A DNA stretch of 64,000 nucleotides from Vicinamibacteraceae bacterium. Lineage in GTDB: Bacteria; Acidobacteriota; Thermoanaerobaculia; Multivoradales; Multivoraceae. Under the pieces are notes generated by a model that was given only the letters and a program-made list of their open reading frames with translations, ran no database searches and had not been told where the DNA came from. Location: assembly GCA_012270995.1 (NCBI GenBank), contig JAAXHG010000015.1:60945-124944 (forward strand), written 5' to 3'. The first letter of the stretch is position 1. Each line of letters starts with the position of its first letter. Position numbers and translations under genes: made by a program. Shown here piece after piece: positions 10,218 through 18,517 of the stretch.

Positions 10218-10678
10218 AGGCCGCCGGCCTACGCCTGGTTCTCGACACCAACCAGATTGTCGGCGCCGGTTCTCGGTGGCTGGTGTTCGGACGCGGCTAC
10301 TTGCAGTCCAACCCGCACGTCCGACTGCTGCGCCTGACCGCCACGGAACACACCGGCCTGTATTGCGACGAGATCATCGACGAGTACTTGGAGAAGCTGC
10401 TTCAACGCGGGCATCCCCCAGACCGGGCGAGAAGACTGACCGCCTACATTCGAGGCGCCTTCGAAGCCGTTCGGTTGGTCTCAACCCAGGCGCCCTTCCG
10501 GCCTCGGGACCCTGACGACGAAGTGTTCCTGCTCTGCGCGATCGACGGCGACGCGGACTATCTCGTGTCCGAAGACCGCGATCTCCTGGAGCTCGGCGAC
10601 CGCTATGCGCGTCCAGTCATCGCGCGATGCGATGCCGTGCTCAGCGATCTCGAATCCCGGCGGCACTTGGCCGAGTGA
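10205..10678 (+). CDS. PIN-domain protein (putative toxin component, COG1569-like)
   Basis: A 157-residue PIN-domain ribonuclease-like protein. Acidic residues expected for the metal site are present: LVLDTNQIV at the N-terminus, DPDDEVFLLCAI, and DYLVSEDRDLLEL. I choose GTG 10205 because the domain begins immediately after it and it overlaps the last codons of res by 13 nt; the track start at 10127 runs through res. No antitoxin gene is adjacent. It may be an orphan toxin, or a nuclease accessory to the type III system. The placement in the R-M transcript is seen; the function is inference. Confidence 0.75.
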   Translation: MEALKAAGLRLVLDTNQIVGAGSRWLVFGRGYLQSNPHVRLLRLTATEHTGLYCDEIIDEYLEKLLQRGHPPDRARRLTAYIRGAFEAVRLVSTQAPFRPRDPDDEVFLLCAIDGDADYLVSEDRDLLELGDRYARPVIARCDAVLSDLESRRHLAE

Positions 10679-10703
10679 ATACGACGACGAAAAGCCATGC
10701 GGT

Positions 10704-12041
10704 TCAGTCCACGTAACCCAGCGCCCTGAGCCGGCGGCGCACGTCCTCGTCGAGCTGGTCGTCCTCGATCTCTTCGGCGGATTCGACTTCGTCGACCAGG
10801 TTCCGCTCGGTCAACAGGCCGAGCATCCGCTCCACGACCTCCGGCCGGTCGGCGGCAAGGTCCTCCAGCTCGCTGGGATCCACCTGCAGGTCGAAGAGCA
10901 TCGGCTCCGTTCCCTGGGACGGCGACTGCGGCAGTACGAGCTTGTAGCGGCCGCGGATCACGGCGGCGGCCCGGTGGCCGTCCACGTCGAGGTGGGTGTA
11001 GACATCCGGCGGATCGTCGCCGCGGCGGCGGGGCGTCAGCAGGTCGCGGCCGTCGGTGGGCGGCGCCTCGATGCCGAGGTAACCGAGCAGTGTCGGCAGG
11101 ACGTCGATGTGCTGCGCCGGCTCCTCCACGCGCCCCGCCGGCACCCCGGGCAGGCGCATGACGAGGGGAACGCGCAGCACCTCCTCGTACAGCGAGAGCC
11201 CGTGCTCCCAGCGGCCGTGCTCCGCGAACTCCTCGCCGTGGTCGGAGACGTAGATCACCGCCGTGTCGTCGATCAGCCCGCGGTCCTCCAGATCGTCGAG
11301 CAAGTCGCCGAAGGCACGGTCGTTCTGGGCCACCTCGGCGTCGTACAACCGCGAGAGCGCCTCGGCGGTCCCCGGCCCGGGCGCCACCTCGCCGCGGTTC
11401 AACTGCAGCAGGTAGCGAACGGTCCGGTAGTGCTCGGGCGCGCCGCCGGCCTCGAACATCTCCTCGAACTCCGGCGCGGGATCGTAGGGCCCGTGGGGAT
11501 CGATCGCGTGCAGGAAGAGAAAGAAGGGCTGTTCACTCCCCTCCCGCTCATCCAGCCATAGCCGCACCCGGTCGAGCATCGTCTCGTCGCGCTCGCGGTC
11601 TTCGCTGCGGAAGCGGGAGAACCCCTGTGCGAAGCCGAACGCGCGGCTGACGTTCGGATTGCGGACCAGACCCAGGCCCTCGTAGCCGTTGGCGGCCAGG
11701 ATCTCGGCCAGGGTCTCCGCGTCCTCGGGCAGCACGGAACGGCGGCCGACGGTGCGATGCGCCGGCGGCAGCAGGCCGGTGAACAGGGAGGCGACCGCCG
11801 GCCGCGTCCACGACGACTGGGCGTAGGCGTTCTCGAACAGGACGGCGCCCGCCGCGAACGCGTCGAGCCGCGGCGACGTCGGCTTCTCGTACCCGTAGGC
11901 GCCGAGGCGGTCCGCGCGGACAGTGTCCACGACGTAGAGCACGATGTTCGGCCGCCGTGGCTCGGACGTCGCGTCCGGCAGCCCGGCGCCGCAGGCGGCC
12001 AGCACCGTCGCCAGCGCCGGTCCACACAGGAGACGGAACAT
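10704..12041 (-). CDS. sulfatase-like hydrolase / alkaline phosphatase superfamily lipoprotein
   Basis: A 445-residue member of the alkaline phosphatase superfamily. The start at ATG 12041 gives a lipoprotein signal peptide with lipobox LAAC. The metal-binding motif NIVLYVVDTVRADRLG follows, then the nucleophile segment SSWTRPAVASLFTG and the second metal motif YVSDHGEEFAEHG. In true sulfatases the nucleophile is Cys or Ser in CxPxR; aligned on ASLxTG, this protein has Thr79 there. It therefore probably is not matured by formylglycine-generating enzyme and may be a phosphodiesterase or transferase rather than a sulfatase. It is convergent with the PIN gene, only 25 nt away. Confidence 0.82.
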   Translation of the reverse strand: MFRLLCGPALATVLAACGAGLPDATSEPRRPNIVLYVVDTVRADRLGAYGYEKPTSPRLDAFAAGAVLFENAYAQSSWTRPAVASLFTGLLPPAHRTVGRRSVLPEDAETLAEILAANGYEGLGLVRNPNVSRAFGFAQGFSRFRSEDRERDETMLDRVRLWLDEREGSEQPFFLFLHAIDPHGPYDPAPEFEEMFEAGGAPEHYRTVRYLLQLNRGEVAPGPGTAEALSRLYDAEVAQNDRAFGDLLDDLEDRGLIDDTAVIYVSDHGEEFAEHGRWEHGLSLYEEVLRVPLVMRLPGVPAGRVEEPAQHIDVLPTLLGYLGIEAPPTDGRDLLTPRRRGDDPPDVYTHLDVDGHRAAAVIRGRYKLVLPQSPSQGTEPMLFDLQVDPSELEDLAADRPEVVERMLGLLTERNLVDEVESAEEIEDDQLDEDVRRRLRALGYVD

Positions 12042-12107
12042 GGAACGAGCGTCGCTCACGAGGCAGCCGAACCGTAGCAAGTCCGCTCCTGTTACCCTCC
12101 GCCCGCC

Positions 12108-12842
12108 ATGAACTCAACGACCGCGCTCGCTTCCCCGCTGGCAGCCGGCCTCGCCCTCGTGACGGGCCTGGTCGGCGTGCTCGGCGCCCGCTTCGACCTG
12201 ATCGCTCCCATCGCCGGCTTCGGCCTGTTCGCTTTCCTGATGCCCCTGGGCGCCGCGCTCGCCCTGCTCCTCGGCCTGATCGGCGTGCTCCGGACGAGGT
12301 CCCGGCAGCGTCGGGGAGGCGCTTCGCAGGCCTGGGGCGGCGTCCTCCTCTCGACAGTGATCATCGGCTGGGTCTTCGTGCTCAGCTACGGCACGACCCA
12401 GGCGCCGCCGATCCACGACATCACGACGAACATCGACGATCCGCCTACCTTCGTTGCGGCGGCGACCGAGGACAGTCGTGGCAGAGGCTTCGCCTACCCG
12501 AGCGGAGGCGCGGGCGTCCCGGATCTCCAGCGGCAGGGCTACCCGGACCTGGGCACGCTGCACCTGGACATCTCACGGCAGGAGGCGCTCTGGCGCGTCC
12601 GGCACACGGCCGAAGACATGGGCTGGGAGTTGATCCGAGGCGACGACGAGAGCGGCGAGGTCGAGTTCGCAGACGCGACCCCGTGGTTCCACTTCGTCGA
12701 CTTCGTCGCGGTCCGGGTCCGGGCCGAGGGGGCCGGCGCGGCCGTCGATGTTCGTTCCGTTTCCCAGGTCGGAGGCGGCGACCTGGGCGAGAACGCGGAC
12801 CGCATTCGACGCTTTCTCGACCGGCTCGGCCACGTCCACTGA
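12108..12842 (+). CDS. DUF1499 domain membrane protein
   Basis: A 244-residue protein with three hydrophobic segments in the first 100 residues (LAAGLALVTGLVGVLGA, IAGFGLFAFLMPLGAAL, GVLLSTVIIGWVFVLSY), followed by a soluble domain. That domain begins HDITTNIDDPPTF and ends with DVRSVSQVGGGDLGENADRIRRFLDRL. The two motifs are the hallmark of DUF1499, a family of unknown function often found in envelope proteins. It is divergent from the sulfatase-like gene. A short GC-rich hairpin overlaps its stop codon. Confidence 0.85.
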   Translation: MNSTTALASPLAAGLALVTGLVGVLGARFDLIAPIAGFGLFAFLMPLGAALALLLGLIGVLRTRSRQRRGGASQAWGGVLLSTVIIGWVFVLSYGTTQAPPIHDITTNIDDPPTFVAAATEDSRGRGFAYPSGGAGVPDLQRQGYPDLGTLHLDISRQEALWRVRHTAEDMGWELIRGDDESGEVEFADATPWFHFVDFVAVRVRAEGAGAAVDVRSVSQVGGGDLGENADRIRRFLDRLGHVH

Positions 12843-12860
12843 GCGGCTACGATACCGCTC
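12841..12860 (+). terminator. weak hairpin at the end of the DUF1499 gene
   Basis: GAGCGG and CCGCTC arms enclose an 8-nt loop and are followed by CCTTCC rather than a T run. It may be a weak terminator or a pause before the FadJ-type gene. Confidence 0.25.
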
Positions 12861-12922
12861 CCTTCCGTACAACTATCCAAAGTGAAATCAACGGCGCGCC
12901 CGCGCCAGGAGAGAATCGAAGC

Positions 12923-15013
12923 ATGACCGCACTCACCGACATGGTCGACTACGAAGTCCGCGGCGAGGTCGCCCTGATCGTGATCGACAACCCGCCCGTC
13001 AACGCGCTCAGCCACGGCGTGCGGGCCGGCATGGTCGAAGGACTGGCGAGAGCCGAGGCAGATGATGACGTGGCCGCGGTGCTCCTGGTCTGCAAGGGCC
13101 GCACGTTCATCGCCGGCGCCGACATCACCGAGTTCGGCAAGCCGATGAAGGAGCCCGGGCTCAACGAGGCGATCGAGGCGATGGAGCATGCGACCAAGCC
13201 GGTCATCGCCTCGATCCACGGCACCGCGCTCGGCGGCGGCCTGGAGACGGCGATGGCCTGTCACTACCGGGTGGGAGTCGCGTCGGCCAAGTTCGGTCAG
13301 CCCGAGGTCAAGTTGGGAATCCTGCCGGGCGCGGGCGGCACGCAGCGGCTGCCCCGACTGGTCGGCTATCCGAAGGCGCTCGAGATGTGCGTGATCGGCA
13401 ACCCGATCGGCGCCGCGGAAGCGCTGGAGGGCGGCCTGATCGACGAAATCGTAGACGACGTGTTCGAGGGCGGCGTGGCCTTCGCGGAGAAGGTGATCGC
13501 GGAGGACCGGCCGCTCAGGAAGATCCGCGACCTCGAGGAGAAGGTCAACGAGGCACGGGCCAATCGGGAGGAGATCTTCGACGGCTTCCGGCGCAAGATC
13601 GCCCGCCGCACCCGCGGCTTCGAGGCGCCGGAGGCGAACGTGCGAGCGATCGAGGCCGGCCTCGACATGTCCTTCGACGAAGCGCTCGACTACGAGCGGA
13701 AGCTGTTCGGCGAGCTCATGTCGGGCAAGCAGTCGATCGCCCAGCGCTACTACTTCTTCGCCGAGCGCGAGGCTGCCAAGGTGCCCGACGTACCGCGCGA
13801 CACCCAGATGCGCAAGATCGCGAAGGTCGGCGTCCTCGGCTGCGGCACGATGGGCGGCGGCATCTCGATGAACTTCGCCAACCGCGGCATCGGCGTGACG
13901 ATCGTCGAGGCCGAGCAGAACCGGCTCGACCACGGCTTCGGCGTCATCCGCAAGAACTACGAACGGACCGCCAGCCGCGGCCGCATGACGATGGAACAGG
14001 TCGACCAGTGCATGGGCCTGCTCAACGGCGTGACCGATCGCGAAGCGCTCGCCGACTGCGACCTGGTGATCGAGGCCGTGTTCGAGAACATGGATCTGAA
14101 GAAGGAGATCTTCGCCAGCCTCGACCGGATCGTGAAACCGGGCGCGGTACTGGCCACGAACACCTCGGCGCTCGACGTGAACGAGATCGCCGCCGCCACC
14201 AGCCGGCCCGAGGACGTGATCGGCATGCACTTCTTCTCGCCGGCCAACATCATGCGCCTGCTCGAGGTCGTGCGCGGCGAGAAGACGGCCAAGGACGTGA
14301 TCCACACCGCGATGACGATCTCCAAGCAGATCGGCAAGGTGCCGGTGCTGGTCGGCGTCTGCCGCGGCTTCGTCGGCAACCGGATCCTGTTCCAGCGCCA
14401 GCAGCAGGCGCAGCAGATCATCCTGGAGGGCGCGAAGTACTACGACGTGGACCGTGTCCTGTACGACTTCGGCTTCCCGATGGGCCCGTTCGCGATGAGC
14501 GACCTGGCCGGCCTCGACATCGGCTGGAACGAAAAGGAGTCGGCATCCCGGGACATCCGCGAGATCCTCTGCGAATCCGGCCGGCGCGGCCAGAAGAACG
14601 GCCGCGGCTACTACGTCTACGACCAGGAGACGCGCGCCTCCGCGCCCGACCCCGAGGTCGAGCGGATCATCAGCGACTTCGGCTCCGCCAGGGGCATTGC
14701 ACAGCGCGAAGTCGGCGAGGAGGAGATCCTTGAACGCTGCCTCTACCCGATGGTGAACGAGGGAGCGAAGATCCTGGAGGAAGGGATCGCGATCCGGCCG
14801 TCCGACGTCGACGTGATCTGGGTCAACGGCTACGGCTGGCCGGTGTACCGCGGCGGCCCGATGCACTGGGGCGACAGCGTCGGTCTCGGGAAGATCGCCG
14901 GCCGGATGCGTGAGTTCGCCGCCGAGAGCGGGGACGAGTTCTGGCAACCGTCGGCACTGCTCGCTGACCTGGCCGACGCCGGCAAGAGCTTCAGCGACTG
15001 GAGAGCCGGCTGA
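12923..15013 (+). CDS. FadJ/FadB-type bifunctional enoyl-CoA hydratase / 3-hydroxyacyl-CoA dehydrogenase
   Basis: A 696-residue multifunctional beta-oxidation enzyme. The N-terminal crotonase domain contains the oxyanion-hole motifs GRTFIAGADITEF and GTALGGGLE and the catalytic PEVKLGILPGAGG. The dehydrogenase domain begins around residue 300 with the NAD motif VGVLGCGTMGGGISM and contains the catalytic GMHFFSPANIM histidine. The C-terminal domain ends with NGYGWPVYRGGPMHW. ATG 12923 follows an AGGAGAG ribosome-binding site; the track's start at 11957 is read-through. The stop codon overlaps the next gene as CTGA. The enzyme converts enoyl-CoA to 3-ketoacyl-CoA; no thiolase lies in the window. 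Confidence 0.93.
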   Translation: MTALTDMVDYEVRGEVALIVIDNPPVNALSHGVRAGMVEGLARAEADDDVAAVLLVCKGRTFIAGADITEFGKPMKEPGLNEAIEAMEHATKPVIASIHGTALGGGLETAMACHYRVGVASAKFGQPEVKLGILPGAGGTQRLPRLVGYPKALEMCVIGNPIGAAEALEGGLIDEIVDDVFEGGVAFAEKVIAEDRPLRKIRDLEEKVNEARANREEIFDGFRRKIARRTRGFEAPEANVRAIEAGLDMSFDEALDYERKLFGELMSGKQSIAQRYYFFAEREAAKVPDVPRDTQMRKIAKVGVLGCGTMGGGISMNFANRGIGVTIVEAEQNRLDHGFGVIRKNYERTASRGRMTMEQVDQCMGLLNGVTDREALADCDLVIEAVFENMDLKKEIFASLDRIVKPGAVLATNTSALDVNEIAAATSRPEDVIGMHFFSPANIMRLLEVVRGEKTAKDVIHTAMTISKQIGKVPVLVGVCRGFVGNRILFQRQQQAQQIILEGAKYYDVDRVLYDFGFPMGPFAMSDLAGLDIGWNEKESASRDIREILCESGRRGQKNGRGYYVYDQETRASAPDPEVERIISDFGSARGIAQREVGEEEILERCLYPMVNEGAKILEEGIAIRPSDVDVIWVNGYGWPVYRGGPMHWGDSVGLGKIAGRMREFAAESGDEFWQPSALLADLADAGKSFSDWRAG

Positions 15014-15963
15014 GGGAGACCCGCATCGAGATCGGGCTGACCCCCTGGGTCAACCACCTGGGAGACGAGGCGGCCGCGATCGCCGATCAGGCTGAATTCG
15101 CCGACCAGCTCGGCTTCCACTCCCTGTTCCTGCCGGAGAGCCACTTCACCGGCGCCGCCGCCTGCCCCTCGCCCATCGTCGTTCTCGCCGCAGCCGCCGC
15201 GAGGACGACGACCCTGCGGTTGGGGACGACCTCCTATCTGCTCCCGGTCCGCAACCCGTTCCAGGCCGCCGAGGAGGTCGCCGTTCTCGACCGCCTCTCG
15301 AATGGGCGGGTCATCCTCGGCCTTGGCCGCGGTTTCCGTCCGGCCCTCTTCGCCGCCTTCGGCGTCGATCCACGCACCAAGCGCCAGCAGTTCGCCCGAT
15401 CCCTTGACCTGATGCTGCGCGCCTGGGCGGGCGAGGCGATCGAGGTCGGCGAGGGAGACGCGCGCCGTCCGATCCGGCTGGCGCCTCTGCCGGTCCAGAA
15501 GCCACACCCGGAACTTTGGGTTGCGGCCTTCGGCCCGCTGGCACTAAAGCAGGCCGGTGAACTGGGGCTGCCCTACCTGTCGTCGCCGCTGGAGACGATC
15601 GACCGTCTCGTCCGCAACCACCAGCTCCACCGAGACGCCCTGCCGGAGGGCGTCCCCCGGCCCATCGTGCCGGTCATGCGCACCGTGTTCGTCTCGGACA
15701 ACCCGCAGACCCGTGCGCGCGTTACCTCCGCCCTGACCGCTCAGGCGATCCGCATGGCGCGCGCAGGCAGCCGCCTGGTGCCGGAGGAGGAACTGGCCCG
15801 GATCGAAACCTGGGCCATCGTCGGCAACCAGGACGAAGTCCGCGCCGGCCTGGACCGCTACCGGGAGCGAATCGGAATGACCCACGTCATCGCCCGCTGC
15901 GGAGTACCCGAAGCGGCACGCGGGGAGATCGAAGACTCGATCCGGCTGCTGGCGCAGCTCTAG
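15010..15963 (+). CDS. LLM class flavin-dependent oxidoreductase
   Basis: A luciferase-like TIM-barrel oxidoreductase. The track lists only 15220-15963, but the same frame upstream reads IEIGLTPWVNHLGDEAA, the typical family N-terminus. No ATG, GTG or TTG precedes it. CTG 15010 overlaps the TGA stop of the previous gene as CTGA, so I place the start there, giving 317 residues, the usual family length. Motifs seen are NGRVILGLGRGF and PHPELWVAAFGP. It probably uses FMN or F420 and is co-expressed with the beta-oxidation enzyme. The non-AUG start is inference. Confidence 0.78.
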   Translation: MRETRIEIGLTPWVNHLGDEAAAIADQAEFADQLGFHSLFLPESHFTGAAACPSPIVVLAAAAARTTTLRLGTTSYLLPVRNPFQAAEEVAVLDRLSNGRVILGLGRGFRPALFAAFGVDPRTKRQQFARSLDLMLRAWAGEAIEVGEGDARRPIRLAPLPVQKPHPELWVAAFGPLALKQAGELGLPYLSSPLETIDRLVRNHQLHRDALPEGVPRPIVPVMRTVFVSDNPQTRARVTSALTAQAIRMARAGSRLVPEEELARIETWAIVGNQDEVRAGLDRYRERIGMTHVIARCGVPEAARGEIEDSIRLLAQL

Positions 15964-16194
15964 CCCGTGGCAGAAGTCCGCGTCGCACCGAGAGCGGTCA
16001 GGCGCCCGTCCAGCAAGGCGCGATGAGGGAGCATACCGGGCTGTATTCGACCGAAGAGCAACGATGCTGGGCGGGATTCATGGCCGCTCGAATGCAGCGC
16101 GACTTCTGCCTCGGACTTGCATGGAACTACTGTTCCCTGCGCGACAGCGCAGCCTGACGGCTGCGAACGCTGCTAGGGGTGAACGCCCCCACCG

Positions 16195-16770
16195 CTACGA
16201 CTCGCAGGCATCGGGAAACGCGGAGGAGTCCGTAAGCGCCGGGTGTCCCTTCGCGAGAACATTCCCCTGGTAGTCCTCATCCGACTCGCCGGGCATCTGA
16301 GCCCGCCTGCTATGCGGCGCAAAGGTGTAGGTCTTCGCGTTGACCTGCGTGTCCGGCAGGGTCGTATCCCGAACGACCAACTCCATGCCGAGGTCGCTGG
16401 CCGAGGCTGCGTAGACCCAGTGATGATCGTTGAAGGTGCAGCCGTCCAGCACCTTCAGCAGCACCTCCCAGTTGTTGTAGTCGAAGAAGTAGAACAGGCC
16501 GGAATCGCTGGTTCGGGGTCGCGCCACCTTGGCCTGGCCTGTCCTGCCATCGGGCGTCATCCACTCCAGGGTCGCTTCGTAGCGCCCATCCCGCAAGCAC
16601 ATTACCGTGTCACTCTGGACGCAACCGCCGCTCTGCGAGCCGTTCGAGACTTCGAGATCCGACGCCGGCACGTTCGCTTCGCCGGCCTGCAGCGGAACCG
16701 CGAGAAACAGCAACGAGATGATCCGAACAGTCACGTCCAGCACTCTAGCGGCTGATCCGATCCCTGACAA
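16195..16770 (-). CDS. secreted protein of a recurrent beta-rich family
   Basis: A 191-residue protein with a hydrophobic N-terminus (VRIISLLFLAVPLQA) that looks like a signal peptide. The mature part shows MCLRDGRYEATLEW, SGLFYFFDYNNWEVLLKVLDGC and HHWVYAASASDLGMELVVRDT. I recall this pattern as a repeat module found in many secreted proteins of Acidobacteria-like genomes, often attached to larger exoproteins. Here it stands alone. No catalytic motif is evident and no function is assigned. It may start at an internal Met or Val rather than the listed ATG. Confidence 0.6.
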   Translation of the reverse strand: MSGIGSAARVLDVTVRIISLLFLAVPLQAGEANVPASDLEVSNGSQSGGCVQSDTVMCLRDGRYEATLEWMTPDGRTGQAKVARPRTSDSGLFYFFDYNNWEVLLKVLDGCTFNDHHWVYAASASDLGMELVVRDTTLPDTQVNAKTYTFAPHSRRAQMPGESDEDYQGNVLAKGHPALTDSSAFPDACES

Positions 16771-16880
16771 TACGCGCGTTTCGTCGCTCCGCTAGGATGC
16801 CGTCTTCGTCACCAAGCTGGCCGCGTTTGCTACATCGCGCCGCGACCACAGCCCGAGTTCGGGCATCAAGGGGAGAGATC

Positions 16881-18479
16881 ATGACCGTTCACCGCTTCCG
16901 GGGCGCCGTCCTGCTCGTGGCCGCCACGAGCTTCTTCGCAGTCGGCTTCCTGACTGCTTCGAATGCGAACGCCGCTGGCGGCTCCGCCGTCGTCGGGATC
17001 GACACCGGTTCGCTCCGGGGCGAGCTCCTCGACGAGGCCAGCGGCCTGACCGTGTACCGCGGTATCCCGTTCGCGGCGCCCCCTGTCGGCGAACGGCGCT
17101 GGAAGGCCCCCCAGACGGTGGCGAAGTGGGAGGGCGTGCGCGACGCGAAGGAGTTCGGCGCGATCTGCCCGCAGGCCCCGGTCTTGGCGATGGTGACCGG
17201 AGAGACCCTGCCGGAGACGTCGGAGGATTGTCTGTTCCTGAACGTGTGGACGGCGACCGGGGAAGGCGACAAACCGCTGCCGGTGATGGTCTGGATCCAC
17301 GGAGGTGGCCTGAGCCTCGGTTGGAGTAACCAGATCGGCTATGACGGCGCCGCCTTCGCTGGCAAGAGCGTCGTCCTGGTCTCGATCAACTACCGGCTCG
17401 GGCCGCTCGGCTACCTCGCGCACCCCGCGCTGTCCAAGGAAGCCGGCGAGTCCGGCAACTACGGCTTCCTCGATCAGATCGCGGCGCTCCAGTGGGTCGA
17501 ACGGAATATCGCCAGCTTCGGCGGCGATCCGGACAACGTGACGATCTTCGGCGAGTCCGCCGGCGGCACGAGCGTCCACGCGTTGATGGCAAGCCCGCTC
17601 GCTGCCGGCCTGATCCACCGGGCGATCGCTGAGAGTCCCTGGGTTACGGACACGAACATCCGCCCGCTCCGGGGAGAGAACGGACTGCACGACAGCGCCG
17701 AGGATGTCGGCGTCGCCTGGGCGACGACAATGCTCGGCGACGACGCAAAACAGACGGCCGAGGCGTTGCGCGCACTCGACGCCGGCACGATCATCACCAG
17801 GACTGCCCAGGGCGGCGCGCTCGGCGGCTACGAACCGCACGTCACTTACGGCACGGCCTTCATGCCCGAGTCGAGCGAAGACCGCTACACGGCCGGGAAA
17901 CAGAACGACATCCCCCTGATCGCCGGCACGAACCGCAACGAGGGCACGATGTTCATGGCCTTCCAGCCGATCACCGATCGGGCTGACTTCCTCGAAACGC
18001 TGAAGGGCGTTTACGGCGATCAGGCCGAGGAAGTGGCGAAGCTCTACCCTTCGAAGAGCACCGAGGAACTCAAGGTGCAGCACGACCGCTTCATCACCGA
18101 CACCTGGTTCCTGCGCGGCACGCGCCGGATGCTGCTCGGTATGGACAAGGTGTCGTCACCCGCCTTCCAGTACTTCTTCACCCGGGTGAACCCGGAGAAC
18201 CCGGCCTGGGGGGCTCATCACGCGGCCGAACTGGGCTACGTCTTCAACACGCTACAGGGCGAGAACTACGACGAGACCGACGACCGGCTGGCGGCGCTGA
18301 TGATCGACTACTGGGTCCAGTTCGCCCGCACCGGCGACCCGAACGGCGGTGGCCGGCCGGCATGGCCCCAGTTCGACGGAAAGAAGCAGGCCTATCTCGA
18401 ACTCGGAGACGAGGTGAAGACAGGGACCGCGCTGGAACGGGACATCAACGACCGCCTGGAAGCGATTCGCCGGCAGTAG
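16881..18479 (+). CDS. type B carboxylesterase, secreted
   Basis: A 532-residue carboxylesterase of the para-nitrobenzyl esterase group. ATG 16881 follows an AGGGGAGAG ribosome-binding site; a signal peptide (VLLVAATSFFAVGFLTASNANA) follows. The catalytic serine is in FGESAGGTS near residue 224, the oxyanion hole in VWIHGGGLSLG, the acid in NRNEGTMFM near 353, and the histidine in AHHAAELGYVF near 447. It hydrolyses ester bonds outside the cytoplasm; the substrate is unknown. The MFS transporter gene starts 38 nt downstream, so the pair may release and import a product. Confidence 0.9.
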   Translation: MTVHRFRGAVLLVAATSFFAVGFLTASNANAAGGSAVVGIDTGSLRGELLDEASGLTVYRGIPFAAPPVGERRWKAPQTVAKWEGVRDAKEFGAICPQAPVLAMVTGETLPETSEDCLFLNVWTATGEGDKPLPVMVWIHGGGLSLGWSNQIGYDGAAFAGKSVVLVSINYRLGPLGYLAHPALSKEAGESGNYGFLDQIAALQWVERNIASFGGDPDNVTIFGESAGGTSVHALMASPLAAGLIHRAIAESPWVTDTNIRPLRGENGLHDSAEDVGVAWATTMLGDDAKQTAEALRALDAGTIITRTAQGGALGGYEPHVTYGTAFMPESSEDRYTAGKQNDIPLIAGTNRNEGTMFMAFQPITDRADFLETLKGVYGDQAEEVAKLYPSKSTEELKVQHDRFITDTWFLRGTRRMLLGMDKVSSPAFQYFFTRVNPENPAWGAHHAAELGYVFNTLQGENYDETDDRLAALMIDYWVQFARTGDPNGGGRPAWPQFDGKKQAYLELGDEVKTGTALERDINDRLEAIRRQ

Positions 18480-18517
18480 GCGTCGACCAGATTCACCTGA
18501 GACAGAAGGAAGCGTCC

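Noticed and set aside
12539-14947. 802-residue minus-strand ORF
   Set aside because: Antisense to the FadJ-type gene with no recognisable domain; a codon-position shadow.
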